The notes under the pieces are model-generated. The model worked only from the letters and a program-made list of their open reading frames with translations. It did no database searches and was not told where the DNA came from. From Syntrophorhabdaceae bacterium (GTDB taxonomy: Bacteria; Desulfobacterota; Syntrophorhabdia; Syntrophorhabdales; Syntrophorhabdaceae), in NCBI GenBank assembly GCA_036504895.1, contig DASXUJ010000040.1, positions 1 to 52,183 on the forward strand: a DNA stretch of 52,183 bases. The letters are read 5' to 3'. Positions within the stretch are counted from its first letter, which is position 1, and the number at the start of each line of letters is the position of its first letter. This document shows, piece after piece, positions 25,279-34,166 of this stretch. Both the position numbers and the translations under genes were made by a program.

Positions 25279-27524
25279 AGATAAAAGGGCACGGGGTTAA
25301 GGTCGTCCTCGCCCTTATCTTCATCAATCCATCCCGCCCTCAAGGGCACTTCGAAAAGCCGGCGGCACCCGAAGCGGGGCCAAAAGTGGATAAGCCCCGG
25401 CACGATGACCCTCGCGACCGGGAAGCCTACATCGGGGCGGGTCAGGTCCATGACCACCATTTCGAGTCCCCTGGTCTCGAGCATCCGCACCGCGCGCGTG
25501 ATCTCATCGAGAAAATCATCGCTCTTATGCACGATGAAATCAGAGAGCTTCTTTGGGACCTGATCGGGATCGGCCCGCAAGAAAGGTTCCCTGCTGTGGG
25601 GACTTTCCTGAAACCTGATGCTGCCCTCGTCCCGGTCGGCCATTCTCCAGGACTGGCCCAACTCCGCTATCGCCCGTTCCAGCGCGATACGGGGATCGTG
25701 ATGAGCGCCCAGCCCGATGGACCTGAAGCAATATCCCTTGTTCCGGTCGAAGAGATTTGCCGCGAATACGGGAATCGCGAGATCATGGGTCAGGTCGAGG
25801 ACCTCGAGGACCATGCCCTTCTCCTCCATTGCGCGATCCACTTGAGCAGTATAAGGCGAGTCGAAGCCGCGCCAGTCCACCGCAGGCTTCAGAAGCTTAT
25901 GATACCACCAGATCGCAACCGCATCTCGTTCCACCAGCTCAAAGAACCCTTGCATAGTCGCCTCTTCGAGACAGTTGCCCGCGGCCACGCCGTTACTGCA
26001 CCCCGGGCAGATGTCGCCTCCCCCTTCCACCGGATAAGAGTAGTACGCATAGGCGCTCGGGATGAGCCGCCGGCGTCCCTGCGTAAGAGACCAGGCGGCC
26101 GTCCAATCAATGGGGCGTGCGTCATCGTAAGGATCGGGCACGTACGCAGTTTCCCCCTTCCGGCGCCAGGCCTCGCGCTCCCGATATTGGCGCTCGCTGA
26201 AGCCCATGAGGTCGTGGGGATGAATCGCCTCGTCCCCGAGATCTGTAAAAGGGGCCCCTATGCATGGTTCGTAGCCCTCGTATTGCGAGCAGTAGCGCTC
26301 GATCGCCTCGCCTAAGGCGCTCGCCTGGGCCTGGGGAAGGCTGCGGCCCTTGCCCGAGCTGATTCCGGTCGGCGAGAGGCGACCATTACGGCTCATTGCC
26401 GCCCCATGTGACCTTCCCCGCACGATCCAATCGCCTCGCACCACCGTCCCGAAACAGGCGGGAATACCCTCGACGGCCGCGAGCCGTCCCACCACGCCGG
26501 TGATAGGGCTTATCAAAGGGGCATACTTTTCCAGGGTCTCGATTGCGGCGCAGACCCGCTCGCCGCCGTCCCTATATTCCGCTTTTTTCCGCGACCCGAG
26601 CCGCAGCGGCCCCTCCGGCACGGCAGTGTCGCCCGGCGGAAAAGTGCCGCAGAGGGGACATTGGGGGCGCCTTGTAAGGGCGTGGCGGGTAAGCTGAAGG
26701 CTCCGGAAATCGAAGGTAAACAGAGCGCCTCCCATAGGAGAGGCACCTCCGGCCGCTGTTTTTTCCAGTTCGGTCGCGAGAAGTCCCGCGATTGTATCAA
26801 GGGAGTACGCGGTATGGCCCACAGAAAGGCGTAGCGACTCCTTTCCGCCCCGTAGCCGGATCTCTTCGGCCTCTGCCCGGCGGTGTCCTTTTACCCGGTC
26901 CAGGAGGCACGCGATGCAGCCGGTTTCTCCGGGGATAAATAGGGGACCCATCCACGGGATTATCCCCTGCGGCTTGACCGGGAGCCATCGCACGCCCTTC
27001 TTCAAGGCCAGGCGGCCGAAGGCTTCGAGCTCCGGTTCGAGATAATCGGGCGTGACCGCCACGTAGATTGCATTGGTATCGTATTCTCCCGCCATGCCCC
27101 CCTTCCCGACCCCTTCGACACTCAGTGCCCCGGAACGGGAAAGAGATGCGGCAAGGGCTGCGGCGGGCCGTTCGGCGCCTCCCATGAAGAGAATCTTTAT
27201 TGTCATGGCGGGTATGGAATCTGAATCGCCGGTGAGCCTCGCGCGAAAGAGGTCGGCAGGGGACTCGGGCGCTGCCCGATCGGCAACGACGATCCCCGCC
27301 TTTTGGAGCTGAATAAGGCTATAATAGAGTCGGTCGGGGGAAAAACTCTCCATGAGCGCGGCGACCAGGGCGTCCTCGTTCACCACACCCTGTTGTATAA
27401 GGTCTATTATTTCGGACGCCGGGTGAGAGAAAAGGGTTTCCCTTCCTTCTTCGTCTATAAGCGACCGTCCGCCGTCCTTGCCTTTAATTACGGCATATCC
27501 GGTCCTTATTCTGAATGTGCCCAT
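25275..27524 (-). CDS. Fused RRE/E1-like + YcaO cyclodehydratase (TOMM)
   Basis: 749 aa. Residues ~1-85 form a winged-helix leader-binding (RRE-like) region. ~105-300 is an E1/ThiF-like scaffold with a structural zinc site (CIAC at 203-206, CPLC at 289-292). ~330-749 is a YcaO ATPase with the ATP-binding SSGKG (389-393), SALGEAIERYC (402-412) and GNCLEEA…ELVERDA segments. YcaO phosphorylates backbone amides to cyclise Cys/Ser/Thr into azolines, guided by the leader. The C-terminus ends NPVPFYL, a reduced form of the PxPxP tail found in TOMM YcaO proteins. It lies between the precursor gene and the SagB dehydrogenase on one strand. Fusion of partner and YcaO in one chain is a known TOMM architecture. 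Confidence 0.93.
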   Translation of the reverse strand: MGTFRIRTGYAVIKGKDGGRSLIDEEGRETLFSHPASEIIDLIQQGVVNEDALVAALMESFSPDRLYYSLIQLQKAGIVVADRAAPESPADLFRARLTGDSDSIPAMTIKILFMGGAERPAAALAASLSRSGALSVEGVGKGGMAGEYDTNAIYVAVTPDYLEPELEAFGRLALKKGVRWLPVKPQGIIPWMGPLFIPGETGCIACLLDRVKGHRRAEAEEIRLRGGKESLRLSVGHTAYSLDTIAGLLATELEKTAAGGASPMGGALFTFDFRSLQLTRHALTRRPQCPLCGTFPPGDTAVPEGPLRLGSRKKAEYRDGGERVCAAIETLEKYAPLISPITGVVGRLAAVEGIPACFGTVVRGDWIVRGRSHGAAMSRNGRLSPTGISSGKGRSLPQAQASALGEAIERYCSQYEGYEPCIGAPFTDLGDEAIHPHDLMGFSERQYREREAWRRKGETAYVPDPYDDARPIDWTAAWSLTQGRRRLIPSAYAYYSYPVEGGGDICPGCSNGVAAGNCLEEATMQGFFELVERDAVAIWWYHKLLKPAVDWRGFDSPYTAQVDRAMEEKGMVLEVLDLTHDLAIPVFAANLFDRNKGYCFRSIGLGAHHDPRIALERAIAELGQSWRMADRDEGSIRFQESPHSREPFLRADPDQVPKKLSDFIVHKSDDFLDEITRAVRMLETRGLEMVVMDLTRPDVGFPVARVIVPGLIHFWPRFGCRRLFEVPLRAGWIDEDKGEDDLNPVPFYL

Positions 27525-27811
27525 ATAACGACGCCTCTCATTCTTTTCCGGTCAGCCGGGCCGTCGACCCATCCATGCCCGCGCCGCAATGCCCTGTGAT
27601 TCAGCACCCTTTTCCCGCACAGCAGGCGAGTTCTATAGCCAATCAGTGATCCGATCTTCGCCCACCATGGCGCGACGGAAAAAATCACGACAGTGGGAAC
27701 CACAATTTTGCAGGGGGTGAAGGGGGCACAAAAGTCTGTAAGGATGGGCCAATGATTACAGCAAAATGAGGGTTATGCCGAAGAGACTCGCGGTGAAGGG
27801 CACGCCGTTCC
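27525..27811. other. 287-bp gap inside the RiPP cluster
   Basis: Between precursor and YcaO on the minus strand. One frame (GTG 27703 to 27506, 65 aa, starting VVPTVVIFSVAPWWAKIGSL) overlaps the YcaO start by 19 bp and has some coding look, but it has no ribosome site and no ATG, so I do not call it a gene. No terminator hairpin was seen, so read-through from precursor to YcaO is possible. Confidence 0.4.
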
Positions 27812-28087
27812 TCAGTCGCACCCGGCGCAGGGCAAATCGTATGCGTCATCTTCGCACATCCACGGTCCACGCTTGCCATCCTGCGATTTGAAGGGGAGAA
27901 CCACATACATACGTTCATCCGTCTGTTCCACCACCTGCACTTCAAGGTCCGGGGGCAGGGTAATTCCATCCTCTTCCAGCACTGCTTTCGGCTCACTGAA
28001 AAGTCTCTTTTTAAAAGCCCCATCGCTCCATGCTTTCGCGATTATTTTGGCCATCTTTAATCTCTGCGCTTTTTTTTCCTCGTCCAT
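27812..28087 (-). CDS. RiPP precursor with nitrile-hydratase-like (NHLP) leader
   Basis: 91 aa from ATG 28087, chosen because GAGAGGGG lies 8-10 nt before it; the longer TTG start at 28105 has no ribosome site. Residues 1-66 match the NHLP leader family derived from nitrile hydratase alpha subunit (MAKIIAKAWSDGAFKKRLF…, LPPDLEVQVVEQTDERMY, VVLPF). The last 25 residues form the presumed core, ending DAYDLPCAGCD, with Cys at 78, 87 and 90 and only one Ser. Those cysteines are the expected thiazoline sites for the adjacent YcaO and SagB enzymes. No canonical Gly-Gly cleavage site is present, so leader removal is unclear. Confidence 0.87.
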   Translation of the reverse strand: MDEEKKAQRLKMAKIIAKAWSDGAFKKRLFSEPKAVLEEDGITLPPDLEVQVVEQTDERMYVVLPFKSQDGKRGPWMCEDDAYDLPCAGCD

Positions 28088-28268
28088 CTTACCTACCCCT
28101 CTCAAAAATCGGTCCCGATCCGGATTTCCCAGGACCGGTGCCCATAGTGTGACATATTAATGGAAGAAACTCAATAAGTACCGCCACATTGGCGCGGTTC
28201 CGGATAGGGCCCCGTCCTTCCTTTCCGGCCCCTTCCGCCCCACGGAAGAGGCTCCAATGAGCGGGGGA

Positions 28269-28298
28269 TTGTATAACCTTTGTCAGAATCATTATAAT
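28269..28298 (+). promoter_or_regulatory. Candidate promoter for the TAXI gene
   Basis: TTGTAT (28269-28274), 18-bp spacer, TATAAT (28293-28298), about 50 bp upstream of ATG 28350. It lies in the 262-bp divergent spacer shared with the RiPP precursor, for which no equally good promoter was seen. Confidence 0.6.
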
Positions 28299-28349
28299 AT
28301 ACCCATCCAAATGATCCCTGTTCATGCCGGAAAAAGGAGATAGACGAAA

Positions 28350-29696
28350 ATGGGCCGTCAGAAGGTCAGGCAACTGACACTGAGCGCGTGGTCTCTTGCC
28401 ATCGCCGTTACCGTGGTATTACTCGTTCTCGTCACATGGATGAGCTTTCATTTCCTGCAGCCCTTCCCGCCGAAAACCATTGTGATTGCCACGGGCATGG
28501 AAGGCGGCTCCTATGCAGCCTTCGGTGAGTCTTACCGGCAGGTATTGGCCCGTGACGGCATCCGGGTGGTGGCCCGTCCCACAACGGGAGCCGTCGAGAA
28601 TATGAGGCTCCTCAAAGACCGGAGCCACGATGTTGCCGCAGGGTTCATGCAGGGCATGCTCGGGGCGATCGATGAAGCGTCGAACCTTGTTTCACTGGGA
28701 GGCATTGCCTATACCCCGCTCTGGATTTTTTACAAAGGAAATGTTGTCTGCCATGACCTGACCCAGCTGAAAGGCAAAAAGATCGCGATCGGCCCCGAAG
28801 GCAGCGGTGTGAGGCAGTTCTCCCTTGCCCTCCTCGAGGCGGCGGGCGTCACGGGTCCGCCCACACAGTTTCTCGATCTGCCCTATGCCGAGGCAAACCG
28901 CGCGCTCCTCGACGGCAGGGCGGATGCGATCATGACCTTCGGCTCGCCCGATAACCGGTTGATCAAAGAACTCCTTACGGCAAAAGACGTGAAGCTCATG
29001 AGCATGAGCCAGGCAGAGGCCTATTCCCGCCGCTTTCCCGATCTTTCCCACGTGGTGCTCCCGAGGGGCGTCTTCGATCCGGGAAGTCACAACCCCCCGA
29101 CGGAGGTGCACCTCCTCTCCCCTACGGTAAATCTCATTATCCGTAAGGACCTGCATCCTGCCCTGGTCTATGTGCTCCTCAAGGCGTCGGTCGAAATTTT
29201 TAACGGCGCAGGCTGGGTCAACAGGGCAGGGGAGTTCCCCACCCTCACAAAACAGGACGACCCGATCAGCGAGCAGGCCCGGCGGTTCTACAAGTCCGGA
29301 CCCCTTTGGTTCTATGCCTATCTACCCTTCTGGGCCGGTACGTTTGTCGAGCGGGTGACCCTTATCCTCATACCCCTCGGAATGATCATCGTGCCACTGA
29401 TCGGCGTCGCGCCGTGGATCTACACGTGGCGAAACCGGAAGAAATATTATCCCCTCTACCGCGAATTGAGGAAACTGGAGAAGGAGATCATCGACTACGG
29501 GCCGGGCACTGACACGGCCCCCTATATGGACCGACTCGATCGCATCGAAGAGGCGATCAGCAGGATCCGCACGTCCGTCGCCTTTTATGACGAGCTCTTT
29601 TTCCTGAAAGAGCACGTCCAGATCGTGAGGTTCAAGCTCGATACCGCGGCACGCCCCTCAGGGAAGGGGACCGGCGATCCGATTCAGGGAGTATAG
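28350..29696 (+). CDS. TAXI-family TRAP solute receptor with C-terminal membrane segment
   Basis: 448 aa. N-terminal membrane anchor or uncleaved signal (~13-35), then the TAXI receptor fold (IVIATGMEGGSYAAFGESYRQ, GIAYTPLWIFYKG, GKKIAIGPEGSGVRQFS), then a further transmembrane stretch near 335-360 (VTLILIPLGMIIVPLIGVAP) and a charged cytoplasmic coiled-coil tail. Classic TAXI receptors are free periplasmic proteins that feed a DctQM-type permease; this two-anchor form is a known subfamily. No TRAP permease gene lies in the window, so its transporter is unknown. Ribosome site AAGGAG precedes the ATG. Confidence 0.87.
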   Translation: MGRQKVRQLTLSAWSLAIAVTVVLLVLVTWMSFHFLQPFPPKTIVIATGMEGGSYAAFGESYRQVLARDGIRVVARPTTGAVENMRLLKDRSHDVAAGFMQGMLGAIDEASNLVSLGGIAYTPLWIFYKGNVVCHDLTQLKGKKIAIGPEGSGVRQFSLALLEAAGVTGPPTQFLDLPYAEANRALLDGRADAIMTFGSPDNRLIKELLTAKDVKLMSMSQAEAYSRRFPDLSHVVLPRGVFDPGSHNPPTEVHLLSPTVNLIIRKDLHPALVYVLLKASVEIFNGAGWVNRAGEFPTLTKQDDPISEQARRFYKSGPLWFYAYLPFWAGTFVERVTLILIPLGMIIVPLIGVAPWIYTWRNRKKYYPLYRELRKLEKEIIDYGPGTDTAPYMDRLDRIEEAISRIRTSVAFYDELFFLKEHVQIVRFKLDTAARPSGKGTGDPIQGV

Positions 29697-29764
29697 GCGG
29701 CGCGGGGGTTCGCAGGCCGATTCTCTTTATTTCTCTTTTTTATTCCTTTTTTTTCGATTATCCT

Positions 29765-29792
29765 TTGTAAATAATCCCTTTTCTTCTATAAT
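29765..29792 (+). promoter_or_regulatory. Candidate promoter for radC
   Basis: TTGTAA (29765-29770), 16-bp spacer, TATAAT (29787-29792), 13 bp before ATG 29806. A start site this close would give a nearly leaderless transcript; no Shine-Dalgarno sequence is visible, which fits. Confidence 0.55.
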
Positions 29793-29805
29793 GTAAATCT
29801 CATCT

Positions 29806-30498
29806 ATGAAAGATCAGGCCTTCTTTACCGTTCATGACCTCCCCAAGCCCGAGAGGCCGCGGGAGCGGCTCCAGCGCTTCGGTCCCGAGGCCCTTTCCTC
29901 GCAGGAGCTCCTGGCCCTCATCATCGGCCGCGGCGTCTCCCAGAAGTCGGTCATGAATATCGCCCAGGAGCTGATGACCAGGTTCGGAAGCATCAAGGCC
30001 TTAAGCAGCGCGACCATTGAGGAGCTCTCCCTCATAAGGGGAATAGGCATTGCGAAAGCGGCCCAACTGAAGGCATCCTTCGAGCTTGCCAAGAGGCAGG
30101 AGCTGGAGCGGGACCTTGACGATTACCAGATCACGGACCCGGAAAGCGTGGTCAGGGCAGTGCGTACGAGCATAACGGACAAGGCCAAAGAGCATTTCAA
30201 GCTCATCCTGCTCAACACGCGCAACCGGATCATCCGCATCGCCACCATCTCGGTAGGCACTCTGAACGCGAGCCTCGTCCATCCAAGGGAAGTTTTCAAG
30301 GAGGCCCTCGTGCACAATGCCTATTCGGTGATCCTTGCCCATAACCATCCTTCCGGCGACTGCGAGCCGTCGGAGGAAGACCTCAGGATTACAAAACGGC
30401 TAAAAGATGCAGGGAAGATCATGGGGGTCGAGGTCCTTGACCACCTCATCGTCACCAATACGGGATATTTCAGCTTTAAAGGCAAGGGCCTGCTCTAA
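29806..30498 (+). CDS. radC: RadC-family JAB/MPN protein (UPF0758)
   Basis: 230 aa, typical length. Helix-hairpin-helix region (~30-90, LIRGIGIAKAAQLKASFEL) and C-terminal JAB/MPN metalloprotease-like fold with the zinc motif HNHPSGD (179-185) and SEED following. Despite the name, a direct role in DNA repair is not established for the family, and a nuclease or peptidase activity has been proposed. It is a single-gene unit with its own promoter; a perfect 10-bp hairpin lies at the stop codon. Confidence 0.95.
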   Translation: MKDQAFFTVHDLPKPERPRERLQRFGPEALSSQELLALIIGRGVSQKSVMNIAQELMTRFGSIKALSSATIEELSLIRGIGIAKAAQLKASFELAKRQELERDLDDYQITDPESVVRAVRTSITDKAKEHFKLILLNTRNRIIRIATISVGTLNASLVHPREVFKEALVHNAYSVILAHNHPSGDCEPSEEDLRITKRLKDAGKIMGVEVLDHLIVTNTGYFSFKGKGLL

Positions 30499-30524
30499 TT
30501 CCAATTCTGATTTGGAATTGGAAT
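30498..30524. terminator. Hairpin overlapping the radC stop
   Basis: ATTCCAATTC (30498-30507) and GAATTGGAAT (30515-30524) form a perfect 10-bp stem with a 7-nt loop. It is AT-rich with no T-tract directly after, so termination is uncertain; it could also be a regulatory palindrome for the downstream gene. Confidence 0.4.
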
Positions 30525-30613
30525 AACGACCCTTTCGCCTCGCCGTCGCGCCCGCACCGACGGCACTCCCAAATCTCTTGACAGATTCCCCCGGTGAGGT
30601 GTAAAAGAGACCT

Positions 30614-30949
30614 ATGGAAAATATGAAGCTTGCGTACAAGGTCTGGCTCGATAAAGACGGCAAGGCATTCGGAGAAGGCCCCTACCGTCTTTTGAAGCTC
30701 GTGGAAAAGACGGGCTCTCTCCACCAGGCTGCCATGGAAATGAAGATGTCCTACCGCAAGGCGTGGCTCACGGTCCGTTTTATCGAAGAGAGACTCGGAT
30801 TTGCCCTTCTTGAGAGACATACAGGCGGGCTTTCCGGCGGAGGCTCGACGATTACTCCCCGGGGAGCGGATTTCATCAGGGATTATGAAGCGTTTCGCGC
30901 GGACGTGAAAGACGCGCTCGAATCGGTCTACCGGAAGCACTTCGGCTAA
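30614..30949 (+). CDS. ModE N-terminal-type winged-helix regulator
   Basis: 111 aa covering only the LysR-like winged helix seen in ModE (GPYRLLKLVEKTGSLHQAA, MSYRKAWLTVRFIEERLG, HTGGLSGGGSTITPRG, then a C-terminal dimerisation helix). The molybdate-binding MOP domains of full ModE are absent, so it may respond to another signal or act constitutively. No molybdate transporter genes lie nearby. It converges on hflX with a 4-bp overlap of the stops. Confidence 0.85.
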   Translation: MENMKLAYKVWLDKDGKAFGEGPYRLLKLVEKTGSLHQAAMEMKMSYRKAWLTVRFIEERLGFALLERHTGGLSGGGSTITPRGADFIRDYEAFRADVKDALESVYRKHFG

Positions 30950-32487
30950 TCAGGGTACCGCAGCTTCTCCTCTATTGCCATCACAAGACGCTCGATGCCT
31001 TCTTTATTGAGAGATGATATGGAGACCGCGTCGTAGCGCTCCTCCACGAGCCTCGAAAAAGAAGGCTCCACCCGGTCTTTTTTGTTGAACACGATAAAGC
31101 GGTTTTTCTCCCCTAAATCCAGGGTAGCGAGGATGGAATCGACCACCCCCATCCGCTCCTCGAAATCAGGGGCGCTCAGGTCCACGAGGTGGAGGAGAAG
31201 ATGGGCGTCTTTAAGCTCCTCGAGGGTTGCCATAAAGGCCCTCACGAGCACCTGGGGCAGGCCCTTGATGAATCCCACCGTGTCGGTGACGATGATGTTC
31301 TTCCGTTCCGGGTATTTTATCAGTCTCGTGGTGGGGTTTAAGGTGCTGAAGGGCTTGTCCTCCGTCTCCACCCGGCTCTTGGTGAGGAGGTTGAGGAGCG
31401 TCGACTTGCCTGAATTCGTATACCCCACGATCGAGACGATGGGGATGCCGGAGAGCCTCCTCTTCTGCCTCTTCTTATCCCTTACCTTTTGGATCTCCTC
31501 GAGGCGGCGCTCCAGGAAACTGATTTTTTCCCGCGTCCTCCTCCTGTCGATCTCCAGCTTCGTCTCTCCGGGACCCCTGCCGCCTATTCCGCCCGTGAGC
31601 CTGGATAATGCGGTATTCTTGCCTGCGAGGCGGGGGAGGATATAACGCAGTTGGGCGAGCTCCACCTGGATCTTCGCCTCCGTGGTCTCTGCTCTGCCTG
31701 CAAAAATATCGAGAATGAGCTGATTCCTGTCGATCACCCTCAAATCCGTGAGGGCCGATATATTCATGATCTGGCCGGGGGAGAGCTCTTCATCGAAGAC
31801 CAGGAGGTCGACGCCCAGCTGCTGGCTCCTCATGACCACCTCTTCAATTTTCCCCTTGCCGACGAGGTACTGGGGGTTGAGTTCTTTGGGCCTCTGCACG
31901 AAGGTGTCGAGGACGGTAATGCCCGCGGAGTAGCAGAGATCCTTCATCTCGGCGATATGCTCCTCCACTTCCTTATTCGATTTGGGCGGCACCACGGAGA
32001 CGAGGATGCATCGCTCCCTGTCGCCTTCCACGAGGTAATACCTCCCCCTCGCTTTGACGAACTCATTTTCGAGCTCGGTGACAAATTCGGTAAAATCGAG
32101 TTCGAGCTCCGTCAGGGGAAGGGGTCCGATAAAATCCCATGCCCTGCCTTCCTTACTCTCCGGAATGAGGTAGGCGATATGGATCGCCTCGGAAGACTCC
32201 CCCTTTCTCTCCAGGATCGATGCCACGAGATCGAGCTGAAGCACCGCGAGGTCGCTCAAATCTTCCTTCGAGAGAAGCTCGCCTGCGAGGTGGGTATGGA
32301 TAAACCTGAGGCCCCGGAAACGGGCGCGCCCCACCCTCTCGGAGGTGAGGCGGGGGATCTCTATCTTTCCTTTCTCCCCTACCACCACGGACTCCACCAC
32401 TCCCCTCCTATTGACGAGGAGGCCCACCTGTCGTCTCGTCTCTTTCGATATCTGCATGAGGTTCCTTGCAGTGTCGACTGAGATCAC
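30946..32487 (-). CDS. hflX: Ribosome-associated GTPase HflX
   Basis: 513 aa from GTG 32487. An N-terminal glycine-rich HflX domain contains GGRGPGETKLE (302-312), followed by the GTPase domain with G1 GYTNSGKS (355-362), FSTLNPTT (G2), DTVGFI (G3) and NKKD (G4). HflX splits stalled or heat-damaged 70S ribosomes. The frame stays open upstream and encodes the conserved start of the family (IYGNIQGLDHLFKRRLEKLY) to about 32577, so the real protein is ~30 residues longer. No standard start exists there: an ATA behind AGAGGT, or ATG 32582 with a one-base indel, are the options. The next in-frame stop is just beyond, at about 32622-32624. Confidence 0.94.
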   Translation of the reverse strand: MISVDTARNLMQISKETRRQVGLLVNRRGVVESVVVGEKGKIEIPRLTSERVGRARFRGLRFIHTHLAGELLSKEDLSDLAVLQLDLVASILERKGESSEAIHIAYLIPESKEGRAWDFIGPLPLTELELDFTEFVTELENEFVKARGRYYLVEGDRERCILVSVVPPKSNKEVEEHIAEMKDLCYSAGITVLDTFVQRPKELNPQYLVGKGKIEEVVMRSQQLGVDLLVFDEELSPGQIMNISALTDLRVIDRNQLILDIFAGRAETTEAKIQVELAQLRYILPRLAGKNTALSRLTGGIGGRGPGETKLEIDRRRTREKISFLERRLEEIQKVRDKKRQKRRLSGIPIVSIVGYTNSGKSTLLNLLTKSRVETEDKPFSTLNPTTRLIKYPERKNIIVTDTVGFIKGLPQVLVRAFMATLEELKDAHLLLHLVDLSAPDFEERMGVVDSILATLDLGEKNRFIVFNKKDRVEPSFSRLVEERYDAVSISSLNKEGIERLVMAIEEKLRYPD

Positions 32488-32666
32488 CGACGCGGGTTCG
32501 ATTCTTTTCGTGTAGAGTTTTTCGAGTCTTCGTTTAAAAAGGTGGTCAAGGCCCTGAATGTTTCCGTATATGTCTATGGCATACCTCTGTCTTTGGGTGA
32601 AGGCGGCGTGGTGTTACGCCGCTCTTTGTCTGGATGAATGGCGGGGGCCGGCAATCTCAGATCCCT

Positions 32667-33161
32667 TCAGGCGCTCGCGATCAGGTCCCTGTCGATCTCC
32701 ATGCGGGCGCTGAAATTGATGCCTTCAAGGAGAATGGCTACCCTCTCCCTCCCGTCCAGTTCTTTTTCGAAGACGCCGCCCAGGTTCTTGAAAGGTCCGT
32801 CCTTGATAAGCACCCTCTCGCCCTCGCGAAAGGCCCTTTGCTGAATAGTCGCCACCCCGTCGTCCAGCCTCGCCTTGATGAAATCGATCATCTGGTCCGT
32901 GACAGGAACGATCCGGCCGCCGAAATTGACGATCGTTTTGATGCCCCGCGTATATTTCACCAGCCGGAATTCGTCGATGGGGTGAAACCTCACGAATATA
33001 TAGCCGGGGAACATGGGCTCGACCACATTGTGGAACTGTCCCTCCTTGAATCTCCTGATCTTGATCTTCGGCGCAAGGACCTCTATATTTCCCTGTTCGA
33101 GGTTATTTGCTGCCCGCTCTTCATTTCTCGGCTTCGTGGCTACCACATACCAGCGCTTCAT
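32667..33161 (-). CDS. NusG paralogue (RfaH/UpxY-like antiterminator)
   Basis: 164 aa from ATG 33161. NGN domain (KRWYVVATKPRNEERAANNL, FPGYIFVRF near 50-58) and KOW domain (FREGERVLIKDGPFKNLGGVFEKEL). Paralogues of this length act as operon-specific antiterminators for surface polysaccharide or secondary-metabolite operons; housekeeping NusG is usually longer and sits by rplK and secE, which are not here. The usual UpxY/RfaH target operon is not evident next to it. An alternative TTG at 33179 adds six residues. No strong ribosome site is visible. Confidence 0.85.
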   Translation of the reverse strand: MKRWYVVATKPRNEERAANNLEQGNIEVLAPKIKIRRFKEGQFHNVVEPMFPGYIFVRFHPIDEFRLVKYTRGIKTIVNFGGRIVPVTDQMIDFIKARLDDGVATIQQRAFREGERVLIKDGPFKNLGGVFEKELDGRERVAILLEGINFSARMEIDRDLIASA

Positions 33162-33274
33162 AATTCTATTATGGGACAAAACGAGCCAATTTGCAAGCTC
33201 TGCCCCGCAAATGGCCGTCAGGACGAGGCCTGCTCATTCGGCTCTTCACGTGAGCCGCCCCGGATGGGGAAAGG

Positions 33275-33889
33275 CTATTTTTTGCAAAGGCCGAAGGAAT
33301 CGTCACCGCACAAGGTCCCGTCGACATAGGTTGAACGGGACAGGTCGGAACCGGCTATTTTCGCTCCCGTCAGGTCCGATCCCGTGAGATCGGAGTTTGA
33401 GAAATCGGCGCCCGTAAGGTCCGTCCCCGAGAGGTTTGCATTCTGTAGCCTCGCACCCGTTACGACTGCATAGGAGAGATTCCCGGCCCTCACGTCCGCC
33501 CCCCTGAGATCTACGCCTCTCATATCCGTGGCATGGAGGTTTATACCTCTCATATTCGCCCCGGAGAGGTGTGCGCCGGTCAAGGTCGCCCGGGACAGGT
33601 TCGCCCCCACGAGCTGGGTCTGGGAAAGGTTCGCTCCATCCAGGCGGGCGAGGTTCAGTCTTACCCGGGTGAGCCGCGCCCCCGCCAGATTCGCGCCGGA
33701 GAGGTCCGCCTGAAACAGGTTCGCCCCGGAAAGGTCCCGGCCGGAAAGATCTACCCCGGATAAATCGCATCGCGCACATTGACCGCTTTTCCTGAGGGTT
33801 TCCATATCCCCCGGGCTTGCGGCAATTCCCGGCGAGAGGGCAAGAAAGACCATCGCCATCCCCGCCGCGACAAGAAAGAAGGTTGTCAT
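33275..33889 (-). CDS. Secreted pentapeptide-repeat protein
   Basis: 204 aa from ATG 33889, which follows AAGGAGGAG at ideal spacing; a longer frame to 33922 places that site inside the gene. Sec signal peptide (TTFFLVAAGMAMVFLAL, cleavage near IAA-SP). Residues ~48-185 consist of about 27 pentapeptide repeats of the A(D/N)LxX type (DLSGANLFQADLSGANL…), which build a right-handed quadrilateral beta helix. Four Cys (QCARC at the start, LCGDD and LCKK at the end) could cap the helix with disulfides. Function unknown; periplasmic location is inferred. A TATAAT lies ~45 bp upstream (33939-33934). Confidence 0.88.
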   Translation of the reverse strand: MTTFFLVAAGMAMVFLALSPGIAASPGDMETLRKSGQCARCDLSGVDLSGRDLSGANLFQADLSGANLAGARLTRVRLNLARLDGANLSQTQLVGANLSRATLTGAHLSGANMRGINLHATDMRGVDLRGADVRAGNLSYAVVTGARLQNANLSGTDLTGADFSNSDLTGSDLTGAKIAGSDLSRSTYVDGTLCGDDSFGLCKK

Positions 33890-34166
33890 ATACTCCTCCT
33901 TTTTCTCTTTTTCCCATACCATCCTATCGGGATATTATATATTGTAATACAGGGGCGGTCCGAAAGACCTTCCTTCCCACCGTCCATCAACAGCGGTAAA
34001 AATAAGACCAAAAGGTGAAAAAAAAGATCACCTCGACCCTCCACTCCGGGCCATCTCCCCTCCCGTGGCGGGGACCCTGCCCCGGACCATCCCCGCTCAT
34101 CCCGAGCCCCGCGTTTTTCCAATAACCACAATGCAAAACTCCTTCTCAAGATATCTTAAAAAAGCC

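Noticed and set aside
27506..27703. 65-aa GTG-started ORF between precursor and YcaO
   Set aside because: No ribosome site, no ATG, overlaps the YcaO start by 19 bp, and no family recognised. Kept only as a note in the gap entry.
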